A stretch of 64,000 bases of DNA from Lachnospiraceae bacterium G11 (lineage in GTDB: Bacteria; Bacillota; Clostridia; Lachnospirales; Lachnospiraceae): NCBI GenBank assembly GCA_900103495.1, contig FMWZ01000005.1:1-64000 (forward strand). The letters run 5' to 3'. The notes beneath the pieces are model-generated. The model had not been told where the DNA came from, ran no database searches, and saw only the letters and a program-made list of their open reading frames with translations. Of the stretch, positions 1 to 7,429 are shown piece after piece. A program made the position numbers and the translations under genes. Positions within the stretch are counted from its first letter, which is position 1; every line of letters starts with the position of its first letter.

Positions 1-256
1 CATTTTCAAAAGCTATCGACTTGATCGAGTTGCCTGCCATGACTTGCGAAACTATGGACAATTTTTCTTCCGCTGTCCAAACTTTATTGAAGCTTTTGTG
101 TCTTAGAGCATCTGGTCCGCAAGCATTCTCAATTCTTACCCATTTTCGGATTGTCCCATGAAAGTACTCTGTATTAATACCATCAGGAGTATCGGGCCAA
201 AGTCCTTGCCGATACAATTCAACAGCTTTTCTCTTGTAATCGTAACTATAACGCAT
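1..256 (-). CDS. IS3-family transposase OrfA (helix-turn-helix), partial
   Basis: About 85 codons are present on the reverse strand, from ATG at 256 to the window edge, without a stop. The protein begins MRYSYDYKRKAVELYRQG and continues with a short helix-turn-helix containing HGTIRKWVRI and a second one beginning WTAEEKLSIVSQVMAG and NSIKSIAFEN. This double-HTH layout is typical of IS3/IS150 OrfA, which binds the element ends and is joined to the DDE domain of OrfB by programmed frameshifting. The ribosome binding site (GGAGGG, reverse complement of 263-268) is buried in a hairpin. The catalytic part lies outside the window. Confidence 0.82.
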   Translation of the reverse strand, partial: MRYSYDYKRKAVELYRQGLWPDTPDGINTEYFHGTIRKWVRIENACGPDALRHKSFNKVWTAEEKLSIVSQVMAGNSIKSIAFEN

Positions 257-261
257 AAAAA

Positions 262-296
262 TACCCTCCTTACTGGTTTGTCCAGTAAAGAGGGTA
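262..296 (-). terminator. Terminator-like hairpin covering the transposase RBS
   Basis: Positions 262-276 and 282-296 form 15-nt inverted arms with one G-U-compatible mismatch around a TTTGT loop. On the reverse strand the hairpin is followed at once by TTTTT and then the transposase ATG. Its 3' arm contains the GGAGGG ribosome binding site. It could terminate read-through from outside and hide the RBS on any read-through RNA, a known protection against unwanted transposase synthesis in IS elements. That role is inferred here. Confidence 0.7.
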
Positions 297-320
297 CATA
301 TCATCCTTGGCTAGGGGCGG

Positions 321-416
321 TTATTTCTTTTTTCTTTTATCGCTTCCGAACATATATCCTAACTCGAAAACTGCAACTGAAAAAGACAGCAGAGCTAATA
401 AGTCAAGTATTGTCAT
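321..416 (-). CDS. Putative holin-like type I toxin (small hydrophobic peptide)
   Basis: A 31-codon ORF on the reverse strand encodes MTILDLLALLSFSVAVFELG followed by YMFGSDKRKKK. It has one hydrophobic helix (residues 2-23) and a basic tail, matching the size and shape of the holin-like toxin (Hol_Tox) peptides common in Clostridia. The first ATG (422) touches the Shine-Dalgarno sequence GGAGGGG (423-429); the second ATG (416) sits 6 nt downstream of it and is the better start. A good promoter lies at 524-552, leaving a structured leader of about 100 nt. Such peptides are usually held in check by an antisense RNA. None could be proven here. Confidence 0.65.
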   Translation of the reverse strand: MTILDLLALLSFSVAVFELGYMFGSDKRKKK

Positions 417-440
417 TGGCATCCCCTCCTTCCGGGTAGT

Positions 441-464
441 CGGAGGGTGAAAAAACGCCCTCCG
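441..464 (-). promoter_or_regulatory. Hairpin in the toxin leader
   Basis: CGGAGGG (441-447) pairs with CCCTCCG (458-464) around a 10-nt loop that reads CGTTTTTTCA on the reverse strand. It lies just upstream of the toxin Shine-Dalgarno sequence. A second short hairpin, GCAGGAT/ATCCTGC around 503-516, falls near the predicted 5' end of the mRNA. Leader structures that delay translation are typical of type I toxin mRNAs, so a control role is plausible but inferred. Confidence 0.5.
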
Positions 465-523
465 CATGGAAGGGCCAACCGCTCACCGTTTGGCAACGCC
501 TCGCAGGATTATCCTGCATCTAC

Positions 524-552
524 AGTTTATCAGAAATAATTAGACCGGTCAA
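524..552 (-). promoter_or_regulatory. Promoter of the holin-like toxin
   Basis: On the reverse strand, TTGACC (552-547) and TAAACT (529-524) are separated by 17 bp, a good SigA-type promoter. It would start transcription near 517, giving a leader of about 100 nt before the toxin start at 416. Confidence 0.6.
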
Positions 553-577
553 GAACAAATGTTCGAAACTCATTCCG

Positions 578-606
578 TTGCAACAGGTGGCTATATTCTG
601 TATAAT
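578..606 (+). promoter_or_regulatory. SigA promoter for the 643 gene cluster
   Basis: TTGCAA (578-583), a 17-bp spacer and a perfect TATAAT (601-606) stand 37 bp upstream of the ATG at 643. It is divergent from the toxin promoter. No other promoter of this quality was seen before the GH2 gene, so the genes from 643 to at least 3435 probably share it. Confidence 0.7.
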
Positions 607-642
607 TTTAGATAAAGTTATACTGAATAAGAGGCACCCATA

Positions 643-2259
643 ATGGAAAGAAAAATTTTGAAAAACAAGCTGTACCTGTACCTGACGGAATTCTTCGCAG
701 GTATGTCGGTTATGGCAGTAGAATTAGGGGCAAGTCGCTTACTTGCTCCTTATTTTAGTTCATCACAGATTGTCTGGACCATTATCATAGGAACCATCAT
801 GATAGCAATGGCTTTAGGTAATTTATATGGTGGTAAAAAAGCGGACAAGGATCCCAATCCCGACAAGCTTTACGGTCGGATCCTTATTGCGGCCATATGG
901 ATTGCGGCAATTCCTGTGGTGGGCAAATATATAATCCTTGGAATCTCGGGGGTACTGATTCTTGCGGTTAACAGCAACTTCCTTATAATTGCTGCGTTTA
1001 TTGCCTGCATGATTATCTTTGTTTTCCCTCTTTTCCTTTTGGGAACGGTAACCCCTTCCCTGGTTAAATTCTCGGTTGACAGTCTTGATGACTCGGGAAG
1101 TGTAGTTGGGAAACTTAACGCTTTTAACACAATAGGAAGTATTATCGGAACCTTTGTGCCCACTTTTATAAGCATTCCTGCGGTGGGAACAAGCATTACA
1201 TTCCTGATTTTTGCAGGAATTCTTCTGATACTTTGCATTATCTATTTTGTAAGCTCCAAGATAAATTTTAAGGAGGCCAAGAAAGTACCTGTAAGCATTG
1301 TGCTCTTTATCGTCTGCTGCATTCTTGGCCATAACGGAAGCTTTGCTTTCTGGCAGACGGATCTGACCTTTGAAGGTGAGTCAATTTACAACTACTTACA
1401 GGTATACGAAAACAGCCAGGAGGTGGTACTTTCCACCAACGTTTTGTTTGGAGTCCAGTCGGTTTATCTTAAGGATAAGGGCATGACGGGAATGTACTAC
1501 GACTACGCCATGGCGGCGCCTTACATGAGTGGTGTCAATGAGAAGGACAACCTGGATATTCTGATCCTCGGAAACGGTTCCGGAACCTTTGCCACCCAGT
1601 GTGAGAGATATTTTGACAACTGTAACATCGAGGGTGTGGAGATAGATCAGAAAATTACGGACCTTGCAGTGGAGTATTTCGACCTTCCGAAGGATGTGCC
1701 GGTTACTACCTACGACGGAAGAGCCTATCTTAATGCTATAGACAGAAAATATGACGTTATCATGGTTGATGCCTATCAGGATATAACCATTCCCTTCCAG
1801 ATGTCCTCAATCGAGTTTTTCACTTTGGTAAAAGATCACCTTAAGGATGACGGCGTCATGGTTGTTAACATGAATATGCGGGGCCAGAGTGAGGGAAATA
1901 TCAACCAGTATCTGGCGGATACCATATCCCATGCTTTTTCTGAGATTTATACGGTGGAGGTGTCAGGCTCCACCAACAGAGAGCTTTTTGCTTCAAACAA
2001 CCCCGAAATGCTTTCTGTATTTGAAGAAAACATTAATCTTGGCCTTGGAAGATGCGAAGAAGAGCTGGAATTAATGATGGCAAGGGTGAGCCTTGACCTG
2101 GAGGCCTATGAGCCCGGAGAATATCTGATGACGGATGACAAAGCCCCTGTGGAATTACTTGGAATGCGTGTCATCGATGAAATAATCAAAGAAGAAGTGG
2201 CCTACTACAAAGGCCTGTACGAACGCGGAGGATTGCAGGCATTGCTTGACCTGCTCTAA
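643..2259 (+). CDS. Membrane-fused spermidine synthase-like protein
   Basis: This 538-aa protein has a hydrophobic N-terminal half (about residues 10-230, six to eight membrane segments) joined to a cytosolic domain that looks like the SpeE/spermidine synthase Rossmann fold. The AdoMet-type loop ILILGNGSGTFATQ starts near residue 306, followed by GVEIDQKI and DYDVIMVDAYQD-like acidic strands. Fused MFS/spermidine synthase proteins of this layout are widespread, but their substrate is mostly unknown. Polyamine synthesis is therefore possible, not shown. The RBS is weak (GAGG, about 8 nt before ATG). It is followed after 5 nt by the phosphatase gene. Confidence 0.78.
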   Translation: MERKILKNKLYLYLTEFFAGMSVMAVELGASRLLAPYFSSSQIVWTIIIGTIMIAMALGNLYGGKKADKDPNPDKLYGRILIAAIWIAAIPVVGKYIILGISGVLILAVNSNFLIIAAFIACMIIFVFPLFLLGTVTPSLVKFSVDSLDDSGSVVGKLNAFNTIGSIIGTFVPTFISIPAVGTSITFLIFAGILLILCIIYFVSSKINFKEAKKVPVSIVLFIVCCILGHNGSFAFWQTDLTFEGESIYNYLQVYENSQEVVLSTNVLFGVQSVYLKDKGMTGMYYDYAMAAPYMSGVNEKDNLDILILGNGSGTFATQCERYFDNCNIEGVEIDQKITDLAVEYFDLPKDVPVTTYDGRAYLNAIDRKYDVIMVDAYQDITIPFQMSSIEFFTLVKDHLKDDGVMVVNMNMRGQSEGNINQYLADTISHAFSEIYTVEVSGSTNRELFASNNPEMLSVFEENINLGLGRCEEELELMMARVSLDLEAYEPGEYLMTDDKAPVELLGMRVIDEIIKEEVAYYKGLYERGGLQALLDLL

Positions 2260-2264
2260 ATTTC

Positions 2265-2804
2265 ATGAACATTTATCTTACAAGACATGGCGAAACCAGG
2301 TTTAATAAGGATGAACTGATGCAGGGACACGTGGACGAGCCCCTGTCCGAGGTGGGAATCGCCCAGGCACATCAGACCAAAGAAGCCCTCAAGGACATTA
2401 AGTTTGATGCGGTGTACGTAAGCCCCCTTACAAGGGCCAGACAGACTGCGTCAATCATCAGCGGCCTACCCGAAGAGGAGCTTATTGTCGACGACAGAAT
2501 AATAGAGGTAAGCTTTGGCCCCTATGAGCTCAAACCCTACAGGAAGCTTGGATTATGGATGACAGCCTACTGGGTGCTTCCGGAGTTTATTCCCGCACCT
2601 AAGGGCGTGGAGAATACCAAATCCATGGTTGCAAGATCCAGATCCTTCCTTGAGGAGCTTAAGACCAAGGACTATGAGAACGTTCTGGTGGTCTGTCACG
2701 GTGGCATTATAAGAGCTCTGTGCGGAGTTTTGGAACATCGATTCAAAGGACTTAAGTGGAGACCGAGGCCTAAGAACTGTGAAGTCAGAAAATATGAACT
2801 GTGA
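2265..2804 (+). CDS. Histidine phosphatase family protein (phosphoglycerate mutase-like)
   Basis: This 179-aa protein begins MNIYLTRHGETRFN, with the RHGE phosphohistidine motif of the histidine phosphatase superfamily at residues 7-10. VYVSPLTRARQTA near residue 50 and VVCHGGIIRALCG near residue 145 supply the second arginine and second histidine. The substrate cannot be told from sequence: phosphosugars, alpha-ribazole phosphate or others are possible. It follows the 643 gene after 5 nt, and its end overlaps the start of the rsmJ-like gene, so all three are probably co-transcribed. Confidence 0.8.
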   Translation: MNIYLTRHGETRFNKDELMQGHVDEPLSEVGIAQAHQTKEALKDIKFDAVYVSPLTRARQTASIISGLPEEELIVDDRIIEVSFGPYELKPYRKLGLWMTAYWVLPEFIPAPKGVENTKSMVARSRSFLEELKTKDYENVLVVCHGGIIRALCGVLEHRFKGLKWRPRPKNCEVRKYEL

Positions 2805-3435
2805 TGAATTACATCTGGAAAAAAACGAAGATTTTCTCCTTTTAAGAAAAGGGGACCTTACCTTAACGGCGGATTGGACAGAAGATCTGCCACGCCTTAA
2901 GCAAAGTAACCTGGAACATGAAATCCTTATCAAAGCGGTAAGAATAAAGGGGCATGCTGCGCCTCTTAAAGTGCTTGATGCCACTGCCGGTTTTGGTGAG
3001 GATTCTCTTATTTTAGCTGCAGCAGGTTTTTCCGTAACGGCATGTGAAAGAAATGAGACCATCGCGGCTCTTTTAAAGGATGCCCATGAAAGGGCGTTAA
3101 AAGACGAGAGACTTAAGGGTGTTGCGGAAAGGATTAACATAGTTTCAGGTGACAGCAGAGAGCTTATGAAGCCTGAGAAGGGCTTTGATGTTATATATCT
3201 TGACCCCATGTTTCCGGAGAGGAAGAAGTCGGGCCTAATCAAGAAGAAATTTCAGCTCTTGCAACTTCTTGAAAGCCCCTGCGACGACGAGGAGGAAATG
3301 TTTATGGCCGCCCGTGCCGCCTCCCCAAAGAAAATTGTGGTGAAGCGTCCCGCCAAGGGGCCGTATCTTGCGGGCATGACCCCGTCACATTCGGTTTCAG
3401 GCAAAGTAATTCGCTACGACTGTTATATTTTGTAG
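2779..3435 (+). CDS. rsmJ: RsmJ-like 16S rRNA guanine-N2 methyltransferase
   Basis: A class I AdoMet-dependent methyltransferase of about 218 aa. LKVLDATAGFGEDSLILAA (near residue 57) is the AdoMet-binding motif, and IYLDPMFPERKKSGLIKKKF (near residue 137) is the catalytic signature typical of RsmJ (YhiQ), which methylates a guanine in the 16S rRNA decoding region. The length is slightly below the usual 230-250 aa. The ORF can start at GTG 2779 or ATG 2794; neither has a clear Shine-Dalgarno sequence, and translation is probably coupled to the preceding gene, which ends at 2804. Homologues occur mainly in proteobacteria but also in Clostridia. Confidence 0.75.
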   Translation: MKSENMNCDELHLEKNEDFLLLRKGDLTLTADWTEDLPRLKQSNLEHEILIKAVRIKGHAAPLKVLDATAGFGEDSLILAAAGFSVTACERNETIAALLKDAHERALKDERLKGVAERINIVSGDSRELMKPEKGFDVIYLDPMFPERKKSGLIKKKFQLLQLLESPCDDEEEMFMAARAASPKKIVVKRPAKGPYLAGMTPSHSVSGKVIRYDCYIL

Positions 3436-3448
3436 TATAATTAATTGT

Positions 3449-5143
3449 ATGAACACTATGTTTTTTAAGAACAAAAAAAGAGAATATTTCAGGCTCAAAA
3501 TGGAGGAGAAGGTGGAAGAGATCCCTTTCTCCTCCTATCCACGCCCGCAGTTAAAAAGGGACTCCTTCATATGCCTAAACGGCAGGTGGAGCGACGGAGT
3601 GCTGGTGCCTTTTCCTTTGGAATCGGAGCTTTCGGGCTTTAAGGGGGATGACACTACCCGCTACACCTACAGGCGTAAATTTGAGATACCGGAGGATTTT
3701 ATCAAGGATAAGGTGCTCCTTCATTTTGGGGCGGTGGATAACAAGGCCAAGGTTTATGTGGATGGAGAGGAAGTGGGAAGCCACGTTGGTGGATATCTGC
3801 CCTTTTCCATTGACATAACGCGCTTTGGAGCCGGAATTCACGAACTGAAGGTTAAGGTGAAGGATGAGACCTCCACCGACTACCCCTACGGCAAGCAGAC
3901 CAAAACTCCCGGGGGCATGTGGTACACTCCAGTGTCCGGGATCTGGGGCAGCGTGTGGCTTGAGAGCGTTCCGAAGGACTACATCAAATCCCTTCGAATC
4001 ACTCCCTCCCTTACGGATGCAAAGTTTGAGATTGAGGGCGGCACCGGCAGATACGACGTGAAGGTTTACGATGCCGAGTATCCTGCGGATGGCAACCTTA
4101 TTCTGGAAAAAACTTTTGAATCTCCTGAATTTGTTATCGATATAGATGACCCCAAAGTCTGGAGCCCCGAGAAGCCAAATCTCTACTCTGTCCGCATCAA
4201 GAGCGGAGAGGACATGATTACCTCGTACTTTGGCCTCAGGGTTATTGATATCAGAGAAATTGACGGTTTTAAAAGGATCTGTTTAAATGGGAGACCGTAT
4301 TTTTTCCATGGCGTTTTGGATCAGGGCTATTATCCCCAGGGGTTATTCCTGCCCAACAATGAATCAGGCTATGAGGGCGATATCCTGAAGATGAAGGAGC
4401 TTGGCTTTAATACCTTGAGGAAGCATATCAAGGTGGAGCCTGAGTGCTTCTATGAGGCCTGCGACAGGCTGGGAATGGTGGTTTTCCAGGATATGGTCAA
4501 CAATGCGCCCTACAGCTTTTTGAGGGACACGGCCCTTCCTACCGTGTTTAAGGGACATATAAGCGATAAGAACAGACACAAGAATTCTGAGACCAGGAAG
4601 ATTTTTAAAGCTCATTCAAAGGGGATTGTGGAGCATCTTTATAACCACCCCTGCGTGCTTTATTACACGATTTTCAATGAGGGCTGGGGACAGTTTGACT
4701 CGGATTACATGTACGACAAGTTCTGCGAGTGGGACCACACCAGGATCATTGATTCCACCTCGGGATGGTTTAAGCAAAAGAAGAGCGATGTGGAGAGTAT
4801 TCACTGCTACTTTAAGCCGATTAAACCCATTAAGAGTGATAAGCCCATAATTGTCAGCGAAATGGGAGGGTATTCCCTTAGAGTAGAGGGCCACTATTTT
4901 AACAAAAATGACAATTACGGATACAGGACCTTCACCGACGAGGATGAGCTTTCTGAGGCCATTATAAAGCTTTACGAGGATGAGGTTCTTCCCTACATTG
5001 AAAAGGGCCTTTGCGGCAATATCTACACACAGGTTTCCGATGTGGAGGATGAGACCAACGGTTTTTACACCTACGACAGGAAGGTGTGCAAGGTAAATAA
5101 AGAAGCAATGCTTAAAATATCAAAGAAACTTGAGGTAAAATGA
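3449..5143 (+). CDS. Glycoside hydrolase family 2 protein (beta-galactosidase/glucuronidase-like)
   Basis: This 564-aa protein has the GH2 order: a sugar-binding jelly roll (residues 20-170, starting RPQLKRDSFICLNGRW), an immunoglobulin-like domain (180-275) and a TIM barrel (280-560). E411 in FNEGWG fits the acid/base residue and E471 in VSEMGGY fits the nucleophile. It has no signal peptide, so it acts inside the cell. It is shorter than LacZ and resembles compact GH2 enzymes; the exact sugar is unknown. The MFS sugar transporter gene begins 2 nt after its stop, suggesting uptake followed by hydrolysis of one glycoside. No Shine-Dalgarno is visible, and a TATAAT lies only 7 nt before the ATG. 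Confidence 0.82.
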   Translation: MNTMFFKNKKREYFRLKMEEKVEEIPFSSYPRPQLKRDSFICLNGRWSDGVLVPFPLESELSGFKGDDTTRYTYRRKFEIPEDFIKDKVLLHFGAVDNKAKVYVDGEEVGSHVGGYLPFSIDITRFGAGIHELKVKVKDETSTDYPYGKQTKTPGGMWYTPVSGIWGSVWLESVPKDYIKSLRITPSLTDAKFEIEGGTGRYDVKVYDAEYPADGNLILEKTFESPEFVIDIDDPKVWSPEKPNLYSVRIKSGEDMITSYFGLRVIDIREIDGFKRICLNGRPYFFHGVLDQGYYPQGLFLPNNESGYEGDILKMKELGFNTLRKHIKVEPECFYEACDRLGMVVFQDMVNNAPYSFLRDTALPTVFKGHISDKNRHKNSETRKIFKAHSKGIVEHLYNHPCVLYYTIFNEGWGQFDSDYMYDKFCEWDHTRIIDSTSGWFKQKKSDVESIHCYFKPIKPIKSDKPIIVSEMGGYSLRVEGHYFNKNDNYGYRTFTDEDELSEAIIKLYEDEVLPYIEKGLCGNIYTQVSDVEDETNGFYTYDRKVCKVNKEAMLKISKKLEVK

Positions 5144-5144
5144 A

Positions 5145-6443
5145 ATGAAAAAATCAACACCCCTTGGGGGCAAAATCTGGTTTGCGGCCATATTCTTCGG
5201 CCTAATCGGACAAATCGCATGGATAGTGGAAAACATGTATTTCGCTACCTTTGCACAGGATGTATTCGCCAACTCCGGTCGAAGCGACATGTCCTACTGG
5301 GTTACAACATGGATGGTTATTCTGTCGGCCATAGCTGCTACGGCTACGACAATTTTTGCAGGTGCATGGTCTGACAGAGTGGGAAAGAGAAAGCCCTTCA
5401 TCGCCTTCGGTTACATATTCTGGGGCATTACAATTATGCTGTTTGCGTTCCTTCCCATGAAGGCGGAGGCAGGTTCATTAATGCTTGTGGCTGTTTTGAT
5501 AGTATTGTTTGACTGTGTTATGACCTTTGCAGGTTCCACATCAAATGATGCAGCTTTCAATGCATGGGTTGCGGACAACACAGATGACACCAACAGAGGT
5601 AAGTTAAACGGAATCCTTTCAATATTGCCGGTCATTGCTGTGGTTATTGTATTTGTGGGCCTTGGAAGCCTTTATAATTCAGCTAACGAAAGCAATTCAA
5701 TGTTCTTTATTGTAATCGGTATTATCCCCATGGTTGCCGGAATTCTGGCACTTTTCACAATAAAAGATGCTAAGGACATTAAGAAGGCCGACACCGAAAA
5801 CCTTGTGGGTGACACCTTCTACGGATTCAGAGCCGAGACAGTTAAGAACAACAGACTTTTGTATATTACGCTTCTTGCTGCATGTCTTATCGGTATTGCG
5901 CAGCAGACGTTTTTCTCATATTTAATTAATTTCCTGATAGTTACCCTTGGCCTGGGAGACGGCTTTGTTATTCCCATGGCTGTGATTATTGTAGGCTCGG
6001 CAATTGTTACCGGAGTATTCGGCTTCATGTTTGATAAGCACGGCAGAAAGGGATTCTATTATCCTTTGCTTATTATGACTGTAGTGGGAATCCTGTCATT
6101 CTTTAGCCTTCAGTTTCTTGATGGCGGCGCCAGGACAGCGGTACTTTTCATCGGCGGAATCGTTATGATGGGAGGCATTTTATCCCTTATCGGCGCCTTC
6201 AATGCCAACTTCCAGGATCTGATTCCCGAGGGCAGCCAGGGCAGATTCCAGGGAGTAAGAATGTGCTTCACAGTGCTTATTCCAATGATTATCGGCCCCA
6301 TTATTTCACTTATTCTTGGCCTTGATGCCATGGGCTTAAACGGCAGCGACTTCGTGCCGCCCTACAGCCTCTTCATGGCAGCCGCAATTGTGGCAGCTAT
6401 ATCCGTAATACCGATTTCCATAATTCGCAAGAACTCGAAGTAG
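5145..6443 (+). CDS. MFS sugar transporter, GPH/SLC45-like
   Basis: A 432-aa polytopic membrane protein with about 12 hydrophobic segments. The loop GAWSDRVGKRKPFIAFGYIF near residue 68 matches the loop 2-3 signature of glycoside-pentoside-hexuronide cation symporters and related MFS proteins, and FDKHGRKGFYYP near residue 300 is its counterpart in the second half. It starts 2 nt after the GH2 stop codon and is probably translationally coupled to it. It likely brings in the GH2 substrate; the sugar itself cannot be predicted. Confidence 0.8.
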   Translation: MKKSTPLGGKIWFAAIFFGLIGQIAWIVENMYFATFAQDVFANSGRSDMSYWVTTWMVILSAIAATATTIFAGAWSDRVGKRKPFIAFGYIFWGITIMLFAFLPMKAEAGSLMLVAVLIVLFDCVMTFAGSTSNDAAFNAWVADNTDDTNRGKLNGILSILPVIAVVIVFVGLGSLYNSANESNSMFFIVIGIIPMVAGILALFTIKDAKDIKKADTENLVGDTFYGFRAETVKNNRLLYITLLAACLIGIAQQTFFSYLINFLIVTLGLGDGFVIPMAVIIVGSAIVTGVFGFMFDKHGRKGFYYPLLIMTVVGILSFFSLQFLDGGARTAVLFIGGIVMMGGILSLIGAFNANFQDLIPEGSQGRFQGVRMCFTVLIPMIIGPIISLILGLDAMGLNGSDFVPPYSLFMAAAIVAAISVIPISIIRKNSK

Positions 6444-6456
6444 GTGCAATTTTCCA

Positions 6457-6513
6457 TCCGAGGCTTGATATTTTGCACGAAAAGTCTGTCTTAGCAAAAT
6501 ATCAAGCCTCGGA
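6457..6513. repeat. 20-bp perfect inverted repeat after the transporter gene
   Basis: Arms at 6457-6476 and 6494-6513 are perfectly complementary over 20 bp around a 17-nt loop (TCCGAGGCTTGATATTTTGC and its complement). No T-run follows, so it is not a standard intrinsic terminator. It sits 13 bp after a stop codon and 15 bp before a second, unrelated palindrome. Confidence 0.85.
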
Positions 6514-6528
6514 TTCAAATACAGAAAT

Positions 6529-6590
6529 GTGCAATTTGGGGCCTGTCCCCAACCTGCACCGTGCAATTTGGGGACAGGCCCAAATTGCAC
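6529..6590. repeat. GTGCA-type palindromic repeat, copy 1
   Basis: Two hairpin units stand in tandem. Unit 6529-6559 has arms GTGCA-n3-TGGGG and CCCCA-n3-TGCAC around CCTGT. Unit 6561-6590 has perfect 12-bp arms GTGCAATTTGGG/CCCAAATTGCAC around GACAGG. The two units also pair with each other as a larger foldback. A related element occurs at 13868-13934. The layout is like REP/BIME palindromes mobilised by RAYT transposases, but no such transposase is in the window. Confidence 0.8.
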
Positions 6591-6605
6591 ATAAAGGAGC
6601 AAGAG

Positions 6606-7358
6606 ATGATATTTTCAATTCCGGAGCTGGAGCGGACGGGGCTGGTTCGAACAGTGTATACAACAAAAGAACGTCATGTCTGGAGGTTTGATGGGGAAGG
6701 AGGCCCGGAGAATTTCGAGTGGCTTACGAAGGAGCTTGGAGGCGGAATAAGGCCCGAAGACCTTACAAGAGTTTACCAGTCTCACACAGATAAGGTTAAG
6801 ATTGTTACGAAAAAGCACGCCGGGGAGATGGTAACAAGGCCAAATGAGACGGAAGATTGTGATGGAATGATCACAAATGAGAAGGGTTTGATGCTTTGCA
6901 CCGTGGAAGCAGATTGCGTTCCGGTGTACATACTTGACCCGGTGACTCCCGCCATAGGAATGGTTCACTCCGGATGGAGAGGAACCGCCAAACAGATTGC
7001 CGTTAAAGCCATAAAGCTTATGGAAAAAGAGTATGGAAGCAAACCTGAGGACATGATGGTGGCTTTAGGGCCCCATATTTGCGGCAATTGCTACGAAGTG
7101 GGTGAAGAGTTAAGGGAAGACTTTAAAGAGCTGTTTGAAGAGGCGGAAAGGGAGAAATTCCTTACCAAAAAGCCTGACGGAAAATTAAATCTTGATTTAT
7201 CGAAGGCCATAAAGGCCGCAGTTATGCAGGCCGAAGTCAAAGAGGAGAACTTCTTCGATTCCTGTCCCTGCACAAAGGAAAGTGACAACCTTTGCTCCTG
7301 GAGAAGGGACAATCCGATCCGCCAGAGTATGCTAACAGGGATAATGCTTGTAAAATAA
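6606..7358 (+). CDS. pgeF: Peptidoglycan editing factor PgeF (laccase-domain/YfiH family)
   Basis: A 250-aa protein with the metal-binding residues of the YfiH/PgeF family: SHTDKV near residue 59, EADCVPVYILDP near residue 101, MVHSGWRGTAKQ near residue 120, and a C-terminal region with SCPCTKE and SWRRDN. PgeF proteins remove wrongly incorporated amino acids from peptidoglycan precursors; family members were long called polyphenol oxidases. The start is placed at ATG 6606 because AAAGGAG (6593-6598) stands 7 nt upstream. An upstream ATG in frame lies inside the palindromic repeat. The gene has no obvious operon partner. Confidence 0.83.
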   Translation: MIFSIPELERTGLVRTVYTTKERHVWRFDGEGGPENFEWLTKELGGGIRPEDLTRVYQSHTDKVKIVTKKHAGEMVTRPNETEDCDGMITNEKGLMLCTVEADCVPVYILDPVTPAIGMVHSGWRGTAKQIAVKAIKLMEKEYGSKPEDMMVALGPHICGNCYEVGEELREDFKELFEEAEREKFLTKKPDGKLNLDLSKAIKAAVMQAEVKEENFFDSCPCTKESDNLCSWRRDNPIRQSMLTGIMLVK

Positions 7359-7366
7359 AGGAAAAC

Positions 7367-7394
7367 GCCGTGTTAAATTTGGATTTAACACGGC
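7367..7394. terminator. Hairpin between convergent pgeF and gpsA
   Basis: GCCGTGTTAAAT (7367-7378) and ATTTAACACGGC (7383-7394) form a perfect 12-bp stem around TTGG. It lies between two convergent genes and is flanked by A/T-rich sequence on both sides, so it may terminate in both directions. Confidence 0.65.
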
Positions 7395-7429
7395 AATAAC
7401 ATTTGTTATTAAATTTGAAATCGGGCTTT

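Larger units (their letters stand above)
1..298 (-). mobile_element. IS3-family insertion sequence, left end only (IS150-like)
   Basis: The reverse strand starting at 298 reads TGTACCCTCTTTACTGGAC, which resembles the TG-starting terminal repeat of IS150-group IS3 elements and lies about 40 nt upstream of an orfA-type start codon. The element runs off the left edge of the window, so orfB, the right terminal repeat and the target duplication cannot be seen. The boundary at 298 is inferred from the TG end and its distance to the ORF. It inserted 23 bp beyond the stop codon of a tiny toxin gene transcribed in the same direction. Confidence 0.7.

Noticed and set aside
158-439. 93-codon plus-strand ORF
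   Set aside because: It runs antisense to the transposase start and the holin-like toxin, has no RBS and no family features.
823-1332. 169-codon minus-strand ORF
   Set aside because: Shadow of the membrane half of the 643 gene.
2553-3242. 229-codon minus-strand ORF
   Set aside because: It is opposite the phosphatase and RsmJ genes, which have clear motifs; its product looks like low-information Ser/Arg-rich sequence.
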